Source of the DNA: Chloroflexota bacterium
GTDB lineage: Bacteria; Chloroflexota; Anaerolineae; B4-G1; SLSP01
Direction of reading: 5' to 3'
Assembly: GCA_022707725.1 (NCBI GenBank)
Contig: JAKJAB010000275.1
Coordinates: 1 to 5,125 of the forward strand
DNA length: 5,125 bases
The notes beneath the pieces are model-generated. The model did not search any database. It was given only the letters and a program-made list of their open reading frames with translations, and had not been told where the DNA came from. Of this stretch, positions 1 to 5,125 are shown in pieces. Positions within the stretch are counted from its first letter, which is position 1. Each line of letters opens with the position of its first letter. A program made the translations under genes and the position numbers.

Positions 1-897
1 CGCGCCGAGATTCTGCGCATCGCCGAAGAAATGAACTACCGCCCCAGCAGCATCGCCCGCGGACTGGCCACCCAACGCACCGGCACGCTGGGCCTGGTCG
101 TTCCAGATATCGCCAACCCGTTCTTTGCCGAAGTGGCGCGCGGGGCTGAACATGAGGCGTATGCGGCAGGGTACAACGTGTTCCTATGCAATACCGACGA
201 AGAGCCACAACGCGAAATCGCGGTGTTGCGCTCGCTGGAAGAAAAGCGCGTCGACGGCGTGATGCTGTGCAGTTCACGCCTCGATGACGAGGCGCTTTAC
301 AAATCACTGAGCCGCCATGCCAGCGTGGTTCTCGTCAACCGGCGACTAAACGGCTACGAATTCGGCTGCGTCGTGATCGACGACGAGCAAGGCGGAAAGA
401 ACATCACTCAGCACTTGCTCAAAAGCCAGCGCCAGGCTATTGGATTTTTGGCCGGACCGCTCGCCTCGCGCAGCGGACAAAAACGCGTGGCAGGATATCG
501 CGCGGCTATGGCGGAAGCGGGTGTTGCTTACCATCCAGAGTGGATACGGCCCTGCCCCCCCAGCGTCGAGGGAGGTCACAAAGTAGCTAACAGGCTGCTC
601 AGCGACCATCCGGAGATTACCGCACTCTTTTGTTACAACGATCTGGTCGCCATCGGCGCATTGCAGGCCAGCCACGACCTGGCGTTGACTGTCCCCGACG
701 ATCTTGCTATCGTTGGGTTCGACGACATCCCCTTAGCTGCACTGGTGACTCCAGCGTTGACAACATGCCATGTCTCCCGCTACGAAATGGGCGTCCAGGC
801 GATGAATATGCTGCTGGAGCGGATCAACGGCTGCACCACGGAATGCCAGCAAGTGATCCTCCAGCCCGAGCTGATCATCCGCGCCAGCGCCCCGTAG
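1..897 (+). CDS. LacI-family transcriptional repressor, 5' end missing
   Basis: The reading frame is already open at base 1, so the gene starts upstream; 298 residues are visible before TAG. The family is usually about 330-345 residues, so roughly 40 N-terminal residues, essentially the helix-turn-helix, are missing. Visible residues 1-26 match the end of the DNA-binding domain and the hinge helix (NYRPSSIARGL). From about residue 28 comes the periplasmic-binding-protein-like sensor domain, opening with GTLGLVVPDIANPFF. Family landmarks follow in the expected order: VVLVNRRL (109-116), IDDEQGG (126-132), GFLAGP (148-153), CYNDLVAIGALQA (211-223) and VGFDDIP (238-244), then the C-terminal YEMGVQAMNMLLERI helix. 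Such proteins bind operator DNA as dimers and change affinity when a sugar or similar small molecule binds. The effector cannot be read from the sequence. The gene converges on the neighbouring glycohydrolase gene, so it is not co-transcribed with it, and its targets are more likely to lie to the left of the window. Confidence 0.95.
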   Translation, partial: RAEILRIAEEMNYRPSSIARGLATQRTGTLGLVVPDIANPFFAEVARGAEHEAYAAGYNVFLCNTDEEPQREIAVLRSLEEKRVDGVMLCSSRLDDEALYKSLSRHASVVLVNRRLNGYEFGCVVIDDEQGGKNITQHLLKSQRQAIGFLAGPLASRSGQKRVAGYRAAMAEAGVAYHPEWIRPCPPSVEGGHKVANRLLSDHPEITALFCYNDLVAIGALQASHDLALTVPDDLAIVGFDDIPLAALVTPALTTCHVSRYEMGVQAMNMLLERINGCTTECQQVILQPELIIRASAP

Positions 898-903
898 ATT
901 GAA

Positions 904-3021
904 TCACATAGGTTGCACGCGCACGACATTCGTCGCGGTGCGACCTTCCTCGCAGACGAGCGCCACAGCGCCGCCCGTCAACGGCTGCACATCGGTCACT
1001 GCAAACAACGCTGCGCCGTCAATCCACGCCCGCACTGTCGCGCCGCTGACTTCCAGGCTCAGCGTGTGCGTCTCACCGAACGTCCAGGGGAAATCGACCT
1101 CGGCGAGCACGTGGGGCGCGTCGCACATTTTGACCAGGCGCGCTTTTGTGGGCAATTCGGCGCTATCCCGATACAGCAGCAGCGCATAATAGCGCCGCAT
1201 CCCTTGCACACGCGCCGCCACACCGGCGGACTTGACCAGGTGCGGCGTCACGTCAGCGGTGACGCGGTAGTCGGTCCATTCACGGGTTCCTTGCATCAAC
1301 AGGCCCACACCCTCGTTTTGGATCAGGCGGTAGTTTTCCCCCCAATGAGACACCTGATCCACAGCGTTGACCCACGCGCGCTGCCACATCGTCCCCGTAT
1401 GGCCGGGGCGCGTGAGCGCGACGTCCGGCGTACCATCCCAGGTGAGATAGTCGAGATAGAGGTCGCCTTCTGCGCGTTTCACGCTGTTGATTTCGACGCC
1501 AATCTCTGCAATGGGGTCGCCATCCATATCCGGGATGCGCCACACAAATTCCTGCGCCGCGCCTGGCGCGAGTGCGGCGCTCGGACCGGGGAGATGCCGC
1601 AAACGCTCGCCTTCTCCATAGACGCGCAGATACAGCCCGCACGTCACCGGCATTGCGTTGGCAGCGGCGGCAACCACGCGCGCGCGCACGGTCTGCCCAG
1701 GGTAGAGCGTTGGCGACGCCAGCAGGTCATAACCGGGCATCCGCGCCGCGTCCGGCGGTGTGAACGTCGCCGTCGCGGCGCGCGCCGGGCGTCCCACGGC
1801 GACGCCGCGATAATGCAACGCCAGGCTGCGCTTGCCGGCGAGGCTGCGCCCGGCGACGTTTTCCACCGTCAGCGTACCCCGCGATTCGACGCTGTCTTCC
1901 GGCAGCCAGCCCTGCACAGCGCCCGGCATCTCGAAGTGGAAGCGCGCTCCCCCCTTCGGCGCGAGCGGCGCTTCGCCCGCCAGCGCGCGCCCGACGTTGG
2001 CGATGTGGAACGCCTCCGTCAGGGCGTCGGTGATCGCGCGCCCGCCATCCGCCGTGGGCAGGAACATTCGGTCGGCCACCGGACCACGATAGTCGGGGCC
2101 AGCTTCGATCCCCGCCAACCCGTTCTTGATCCCCATCAGACAACCGACGTTGCCGGAATTGCAGTCGGTATCCCAGCCGCAGGTATTGACGATCATCAGC
2201 GTTTTTTGGAAATCGTCGTCGCCCCACAGCAGGCTCAGCACGATCAGACCGTGGTTGGGTACCATGTGGCAATTGCCGCCGTATTTATCGTAGCCGTACT
2301 GCGCTGCGAGCAAGCCAAACGCCTCGCGCCAGTCGGGGACGCGCTCGCGCCAATTGCGCAGATCGCCGATCATCCGGTAGATGACCGAGTCTTGAGGGAT
2401 GAAGGTGACGGCTGTGTCCAGCAGCACAGCGATGTCGGGTTCGACGAATGCCAGGGACTCCATCGCTGCGATGACCTGCGCACCGTAGATCGCCTCGCCG
2501 TCGTGGCTGACGCTCGCCGCGCGGCGCGCCAAATCCACCGCCAATGCCGGATCGCCCGGCGCGATCATAGCCCAGCCATCGATGAAGATCTGCGCGCCGA
2601 TCTGTTCGGCGACAACCTTGCCGTTCAGCGCCATCGAACCGCTCTGCGGCGCAGGAATCCCGTGCTTGAGACGCAAGTAGGCAGTATGCTCGGTCGAATT
2701 GCCCAGCCCGCCCCACCACAGGATCGTGCGTTTCTCGATAAGGTAGTTGAGCCAGGTCTGGCCGATTTGGGCGGGGGTTAGCGCCAGCGTATTGCCGTAG
2801 TCGGGCATCGCGCGCAAGAAGGTGAACGTGCCGGTGATGTCATCGTCGGTCACGATGAGGGGCGCGCCGCGCTTTTCGTGGACGTAGTAGTTGATCTCGC
2901 CCAATTCCGCCATCATCCGCCCATAAGACCACCCTTCGAAAGGCCGCCCCAGATAAACGCCAATAATCTTGCCGAGCACCCCGGCATACACACGTTCGAC
3001 GTAATCAGGTAGTAATGACAT
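904..3021 (-). CDS. ADP-ribosylglycohydrolase-family protein with C-terminal beta-sandwich domains
   Basis: This 705-residue protein has an ADP-ribosylglycohydrolase (ARH/DraG) fold at residues about 5-350. Seen signatures are YAGVLGKIIGVYLGRPFEG near the N-terminus, the acidic TDDDITGTF motif (58-66), SHDGEAIYGAQ (172-182) and GWDTDCNSGNVG (282-293). In the family, the acidic residues of the first and last motifs (here D59-D61, D284, D286) hold the paired metal ions of the active site. The enzymes cleave ADP-ribose or related glycosidic bonds, and the true substrate of this branch is unknown to me. Residues about 360-530 look like a galactose-binding-type beta-sandwich (EMPGAVQGWLPED, then LYLDYLTWDG). 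Residues about 545-704 look like a concanavalin/LamG or DUF1080-like jelly roll (YRVTADVTPH, VRAWIDGAALFAVTD). Single-domain relatives are about 300-350 residues, so about half of this protein is extra. There is no signal peptide, so it is probably cytoplasmic. The ATG overlaps the upstream TAA by one base, pointing to translational coupling. The appended domains suggest a glycan or glycoside ligand, which is inference. Confidence 0.88.
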   Translation of the reverse strand: MSLLPDYVERVYAGVLGKIIGVYLGRPFEGWSYGRMMAELGEINYYVHEKRGAPLIVTDDDITGTFTFLRAMPDYGNTLALTPAQIGQTWLNYLIEKRTILWWGGLGNSTEHTAYLRLKHGIPAPQSGSMALNGKVVAEQIGAQIFIDGWAMIAPGDPALAVDLARRAASVSHDGEAIYGAQVIAAMESLAFVEPDIAVLLDTAVTFIPQDSVIYRMIGDLRNWRERVPDWREAFGLLAAQYGYDKYGGNCHMVPNHGLIVLSLLWGDDDFQKTLMIVNTCGWDTDCNSGNVGCLMGIKNGLAGIEAGPDYRGPVADRMFLPTADGGRAITDALTEAFHIANVGRALAGEAPLAPKGGARFHFEMPGAVQGWLPEDSVESRGTLTVENVAGRSLAGKRSLALHYRGVAVGRPARAATATFTPPDAARMPGYDLLASPTLYPGQTVRARVVAAAANAMPVTCGLYLRVYGEGERLRHLPGPSAALAPGAAQEFVWRIPDMDGDPIAEIGVEINSVKRAEGDLYLDYLTWDGTPDVALTRPGHTGTMWQRAWVNAVDQVSHWGENYRLIQNEGVGLLMQGTREWTDYRVTADVTPHLVKSAGVAARVQGMRRYYALLLYRDSAELPTKARLVKMCDAPHVLAEVDFPWTFGETHTLSLEVSGATVRAWIDGAALFAVTDVQPLTGGAVALVCEEGRTATNVVRVQPM
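911..945 (+). terminator. Imperfect hairpin just after the LacI-type gene, possible terminator
   Basis: A 35-base imperfect inverted repeat begins 13 bases after the repressor stop codon. The outer arms GGTTGCAC and GTGCGACC pair over eight positions with one G-T wobble. The inner arms ACGA and TCGT close a CAT loop, with an unpaired 4x4 internal loop between the two stems. The downstream tail is only TTCC, so it lacks the long T run of a classical intrinsic terminator. It lies inside the last codons of the convergent glycohydrolase gene. The gap between the two convergent genes is only six bases, so any terminator has to overlap coding sequence. The fold is seen by eye; its function is inferred. 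Confidence 0.3.
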
Positions 3022-3030
3022 TACTTTCTC
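3019..3030 (-). other. TAATG stop/start overlap with purine-rich ribosome binding site
   Basis: On the minus strand the redox gene ends in TAA, whose last A is also the first base of the glycohydrolase ATG (TAATG). A purine-rich GAGAAAG lies immediately before, at 3030-3024, but it is a weak Shine-Dalgarno match placed close to the start. The one-base overlap with a weak site is typical of translational coupling, in which ribosomes finishing the first gene restart on the second. It also fixes the start choice for the downstream gene. Confidence 0.75.
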
Positions 3031-4421
3031 GCTTTCTTGCCAGAGCTATGTGACCGTGATGGACGCGACTTTCGCTTCGGTCTGATTTCCGTACCGATAT
3101 AGATGCCGTAATGCGGCAACATCTTGCGATGCACAAGTAAAACCAACATCGCAGCGACAAACGCGATGGCAAAAATCAACAACGAACTGCTCAGTTTGTC
3201 CATCAAATCGGGGTCGATAAGCATCACCCCGGCCAACGTTAGCATCAACATCCCGCCGATAAGCTTGAGCACGCGCCCATGCTTCTCTTCCAGTCGGCTG
3301 GTTTTGAGTGTAAAGACGGCGCCAAGGAAAATCGCTGCCTCATCGATCTGGTAAATCACCATGTAGAGCAACAACAGCAGCGCGAACGCCAGCGTCCCCA
3401 CCTGCTGTGCTGTCAGGAGATTCGTCCACAGCACCGGAAACCCCGCCGTGCAGGAGAACTCCACCACCGAAACGCCCACCGCCATCACAAACGTCGCGCT
3501 GACCAGGCCCCACAGCGAGTCGCCGGCTTGCATAACCTTGCGGATGCCCTTGTAGATGCCGGATTTCTTGTCGTCGGCGATGGTGAAGGAAAACCCCTCT
3601 TTGTACCAGAAGTAGTCCTTGATATTGATCAACGCGAAGAACAGCGCCAGCAGCGCGACCACCGCCTGAATCCACCCCAAAAAGCTCACGAAGGTGAAGA
3701 CCGTAAACAGCCCGGTGATAAACAGCATATACACCGCAGCGGTCACCGTGATGAAAACCGCGCCGATGATGAACACCTTTTTGCGCGAACCGGTGTTCAA
3801 CGCCAACGACAGCAGAATCGACAGCACCCACAACGAGCAGGGATTGAACCCATCCACAAAGGCGATCAAAGCCGTGCTGGCGAACAACGACTGTGACTCC
3901 AGATTGACTTTTCCGATCAACGGGATGTCAATGACGCTCAAAGCCGGTGCAGTCTCTCCGGGGTTTTCCGTTGCCGCGACAGTCCGCGCCTCGCGCCCTG
4001 GAACCAGGCCTATGCCCAGGTCCGGGCACGTCTCGGTCAAGCATAAGTTGACTTGTGCTTCGATCTCTTCGCCTATCTGGGGACTATATCCTACCCAATG
4101 CCGGTCGCCGACAAAGGTAGTAGGCACGCCGCGCGCCTGATCGTCCACAACTGCGGTCATCCGCTTGAAAAGTTCCTGATTCTCAGGGACGTACCACACC
4201 TCATATTCGTACAAAGTGATACGTGGATTGTTGCGCGCCAACTTCTGCAAAAATGGCTTCTCGTCCGCGCAATGGGGGCATCCATCGCCATAGAAGAAAT
4301 AAATCGGCACGTCAACCGGCGCTGGGGCGGGCATTTCCGCGCGCCCTGGCGCAACCTGCCAGAACCCAACGCTCAACAGCGCCAACATTATGGCGACTTC
4401 GAAAAATGTTTTTCTTTTCAA
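3021..4421 (-). CDS. Thioredoxin-like domain fused to DsbD/CcdA-like transmembrane electron carrier
   Basis: This 466-residue membrane protein starts with a signal peptide or anchor (basic MKRK, hydrophobic 8-24). Residues about 36-135 form a thioredoxin-like domain with the active site C48-P49-H50-C51 after YFFYGDG, and the cis-proline motif GVPTTFVG (P100). A second cysteine pair, C127 and C132, lies at its end. A linker (about 140-175) leads to a polytopic membrane domain with roughly six or seven hydrophobic segments (about 181-206, 215-235, 240-266, 303-321, 340-370, 383-403, 411-431). Two intramembrane cysteines sit in DsbD/CcdA-like contexts: FNPCSLW (C195) and EFSCTAG (C324). In that family such a pair takes electrons from cytoplasmic thioredoxin and passes them outward, here presumably to the fused CPHC domain. 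The tail (447-466) is very rich in Lys, Arg and Ser and is probably cytoplasmic. The start is TTG, supported by AGGGG seven bases upstream; the next in-frame ATG is inside the signal peptide. The natural client is unknown; disulfide reduction or cytochrome c maturation are options. Confidence 0.9.
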   Translation of the reverse strand: MKRKTFFEVAIMLALLSVGFWQVAPGRAEMPAPAPVDVPIYFFYGDGCPHCADEKPFLQKLARNNPRITLYEYEVWYVPENQELFKRMTAVVDDQARGVPTTFVGDRHWVGYSPQIGEEIEAQVNLCLTETCPDLGIGLVPGREARTVAATENPGETAPALSVIDIPLIGKVNLESQSLFASTALIAFVDGFNPCSLWVLSILLSLALNTGSRKKVFIIGAVFITVTAAVYMLFITGLFTVFTFVSFLGWIQAVVALLALFFALINIKDYFWYKEGFSFTIADDKKSGIYKGIRKVMQAGDSLWGLVSATFVMAVGVSVVEFSCTAGFPVLWTNLLTAQQVGTLAFALLLLLYMVIYQIDEAAIFLGAVFTLKTSRLEEKHGRVLKLIGGMLMLTLAGVMLIDPDLMDKLSSSLLIFAIAFVAAMLVLLVHRKMLPHYGIYIGTEIRPKRKSRPSRSHSSGKKARK

Positions 4422-4428
4422 TGGAATA

Positions 4429-4433
4429 CCCCT
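4429..4433 (-). promoter_or_regulatory. Ribosome binding site deciding a TTG start
   Basis: On the minus strand AGGGG is followed by seven bases (TATTCCA) and then TTG. There is no competing in-frame ATG at a sensible distance. The TTG start restores the full basic n-region of the signal peptide, so the site supports a rare start codon for the redox gene. Confidence 0.7.
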
Positions 4434-4464
4434 GAATACGCGAATTCCGTTCGCCCAAGAGCGA

Positions 4465-4493
4465 AGTGTACTCCAAACTGGGTGTTAAGTCAA
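4465..4493 (-). promoter_or_regulatory. Candidate sigma70-type promoter of the redox/glycohydrolase operon
   Basis: Read on the minus strand, TTGACT (4493-4488, five of six matches to TTGACA) is followed by a 17-base spacer and TACACT (4470-4465, four of six matches to TATAAT). Transcription would begin near 4458, giving a leader of about 37 bases with the AGGGG ribosome binding site near its end. The -10 lies inside the repeated AAGTGTACT element. This is recognition by eye and depends on the host using the standard consensus. Confidence 0.55.
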
Positions 4494-4510
4494 CCTCGAA
4501 ATGACGCAGC

Positions 4511-4538
4511 TTGCCAAAGTCCATTTCACAAGTACACT
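4511..4538 (+). promoter_or_regulatory. Candidate sigma70-type promoter of the membrane-fusion protein gene
   Basis: TTGCCA (4511-4516, five of six matches to TTGACA) is followed by a 16-base spacer and TACACT (4533-4538, four of six matches to TATAAT). The -10 hexamer is identical to the one in the opposite direction. Transcription would start near 4545, giving a leader of about 60 bases before the ATG. The -10 and the predicted start point lie inside an inverted repeat, which could allow repression. Confidence 0.5.
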
Positions 4539-4551
4539 TTTCTACAGTGTA
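4533..4551. promoter_or_regulatory. Inverted repeat TACACT-N7-AGTGTA, candidate operator
   Basis: A perfect six-base inverted repeat with a seven-base spacer spans 19 bases. It covers the -10 box and the predicted start point of the plus-strand promoter. Size and position fit the operator of a dimeric repressor such as a TetR-, MarR- or GntR-type protein. No gene for such a regulator is visible next to it, and the family is not identifiable from the site. Confidence 0.4.
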
Positions 4552-4594
4552 TTGGTTAACGAGTTTCCGTCTGTTTTGAGCTTTTTTCGCGATG

Positions 4595-4600
4595 AAGGAA
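4595..4600 (+). promoter_or_regulatory. Ribosome binding site of the lipoprotein gene
   Basis: AAGGAA, with core AAGGA at 4595-4599 and a seven-base gap to the ATG at 4607, is a good Shine-Dalgarno match. It favours this ATG over the out-of-frame ATG at 4600 and over the in-frame ATG at 4625. Confidence 0.75.
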
Positions 4601-4606
4601 TGAACT

Positions 4607-5125
4607 ATGGCACACACAAAGCTTATGCACCTAATCGACGCACTGAGTCGGCGTCCACACCGTTACCTTGCGCTTTGCGGCCTCGCGATGGCCCTCCTAC
4701 TCCTCTCCGCGTGCGAAATGACCGCATCCACGCCCGAAGTCACGCCTGTTTTCGTGGACCATTTCGAGGCGCTCGTCTCCGTCACCGGTAAGGTCACGCC
4801 CGCCGTATGGACGACGGTTGGCGCGCAGACCGGCGGCATGGTCGTCGAGGTCCTCGTCGAAGAGGGCGCGCAAGTCATCGCCGGAGACGTGCTCGTGCAG
4901 TTGGATGACGCCGACGCGCAACTGGCGCTCCGCCAGGCCGAAGCCGCGCTGGCCGCAGCGGAAGCGCAAGTCGCGCGGGTCAAGGTCGGCGCGCGCCCTG
5001 AAGAAATTGCCGTTGCCGAAGCGCAGGCCCTCGCCGCGCAAACGTTGATCTCCGAGACGCTGGCGCAGCGCGATCAACTGTTCGCCGGCGCTGGCGAAGC
5101 GCAAATCGCCGCAGCCGAAGCCGCC
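4607..5125 (+). CDS. Lipoprotein membrane-fusion (HlyD/MacA/YbhG-like) exporter subunit, 3' end missing
   Basis: The frame runs open from ATG at 4607 to the window edge (173 residues, no stop), so it is the N-terminal part of a longer protein. Residues 1-36 form a lipoprotein signal peptide: a basic stretch (SRRPHR), a hydrophobic core and the lipobox L33-S34-A35-C36, so the mature protein is probably lipid-anchored at C36 on the outer face of the membrane. Residues about 53-103 form the first half of a biotinyl-lipoyl-like barrel (VTGKVTPAVWTTVGAQTGGMVVEVLVEEGAQVIAG overall, ending in DVLVQLDDAD). From about 104 the sequence becomes Ala/Glu/Gln-rich coiled-coil hairpin, including GARPEEIAVAEAQ (128-140), a stretch typical of YbhG/MacA-type adaptors. 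Such proteins work with an ABC transporter ATPase and permease, or another pump, to move substrates outward. The partner genes are expected just to the right. The cargo cannot be inferred. Confidence 0.9.
   Translation, partial: MAHTKLMHLIDALSRRPHRYLALCGLAMALLLLSACEMTASTPEVTPVFVDHFEALVSVTGKVTPAVWTTVGAQTGGMVVEVLVEEGAQVIAGDVLVQLDDADAQLALRQAEAALAAAEAQVARVKVGARPEEIAVAEAQALAAQTLISETLAQRDQLFAGAGEAQIAAAEAA

Larger units (their letters stand above)
4464..4554. repeat. Three copies of an AAGTGTACTT-like near-palindromic element
   Basis: Copy 1 at 4464-4473 reads AAGTGTACTC on the plus strand. Copy 2 at 4530-4539 reads AAGTGTACTT on the minus strand, nine of ten bases identical to copy 1. Copy 3 at 4545-4554 reads CAGTGTATTG on the plus strand and is more diverged. 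Each ideal copy has AAGT and ACTT arms around a GT centre. Copies 1 and 2 contain the -10 hexamers of the two divergent promoters. Either they are binding sites for a shared regulator, or part of the similarity comes from both -10 boxes being TACACT with matching flanks. Confidence 0.5.

Noticed and set aside
913..2781. Long plus-strand open frame of 622 codons opposite the glycohydrolase gene
   Set aside because: Its translation is Arg/His/Ala-rich with no recognisable domain. It is the antisense shadow of a GC-rich gene whose own frame shows clear family motifs.
3279..3896. Plus-strand open frame of 205 codons opposite the membrane domain of the redox gene
   Set aside because: It is Gln/Arg/His-rich, the usual look of the antisense of hydrophobic membrane segments, and has no recognisable motif.
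4450..4465. Short inverted repeat TTCGC-N6-GCGAA near the predicted start of the redox transcript
   Set aside because: Five-base arms are expected often by chance and nothing else supports a site here.
4543..4551. TACAGTGTA, resembling the TACA/TGTA boxes bound by BlaI/MecI/CopY-type repressors
   Set aside because: The centre is one base rather than the usual two, no such regulator gene is visible, and the match is better explained as part of the TACACT/AGTGTA repeat.
4312..4617. Minus-strand open frame of 101 codons across the divergent promoter region
   Set aside because: It overlaps the first part of the redox gene in another frame and runs through both candidate promoters. Its translation shows no domain.
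4501..4791. Plus-strand open frame of 96 codons over the start of the exporter adaptor gene
   Set aside because: It is out of frame with the lipoprotein signal peptide and adaptor domain and has no ribosome binding site at its first ATG. The ATG at 4600 in this frame overlaps the Shine-Dalgarno of the real gene.
4910..5125. Repeated GCCGAAGC-like words at the right end
   Set aside because: They are explained by the Ala/Glu-rich coiled-coil hairpin of the adaptor protein, not by a DNA repeat array.

Overview
The window is an ordinary-looking stretch of a GC-rich bacterial chromosome. It holds four protein-coding genes, two of them cut by the window edges. No RNA gene, mobile element or CRISPR array is visible. 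Lineage cannot be fixed from this sequence. The mix of a LacI-type regulator, a multidomain ADP-ribosylglycohydrolase, a thioredoxin-DsbD fusion and a lipoprotein membrane-fusion protein would fit an environmental bacterium such as a Chloroflexota (Anaerolineae-like) member, but that is a low-confidence inference.

Layout: (1) positions 1-897, plus strand, are the 3' part of a LacI-family repressor gene; the DNA-binding domain lies outside the window. (2) Only six bases later, and convergent with it, ends a long minus-strand gene (3021-904) for an ADP-ribosylglycohydrolase-fold enzyme with two appended beta-sandwich domains. (3) Its start codon overlaps by one base the stop codon of the gene before it (4421-3021, minus), an extracytoplasmic thioredoxin domain fused to a DsbD/CcdA-like membrane electron carrier. 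These two genes therefore form a probable translationally coupled operon. (4) A 185-base divergent intergenic region (4422-4606) separates this operon from a plus-strand gene (4607 to the window end) for a lipoprotein membrane-fusion (HlyD/MacA/YbhG-like) subunit of an exporter. That gene is open at the right edge.

The divergent region is the most information-rich non-coding part. Each direction has a plausible sigma70-type promoter, and both use the same -10 hexamer, TACACT. In both cases the hexamer sits inside a near-palindromic ten-base element (AAGTGTACTT-like). A third, diverged copy lies just downstream and makes an inverted repeat with the plus-strand -10. This suggests that the redox operon and the exporter operon may share one regulator.

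The genes do not form an obvious single pathway. The redox protein probably carries reducing power from the cytoplasm to outer-face disulfides. The glycohydrolase probably acts on a sugar- or ADP-ribose-type N- or O-glycosidic bond in the cytoplasm. The exporter adaptor belongs to a separate transport operon that continues to the right. I see no convincing sign of a wholly new system. The coupled redox/glycohydrolase pair, the glycohydrolase domain architecture and the shared promoter element are the points worth following.
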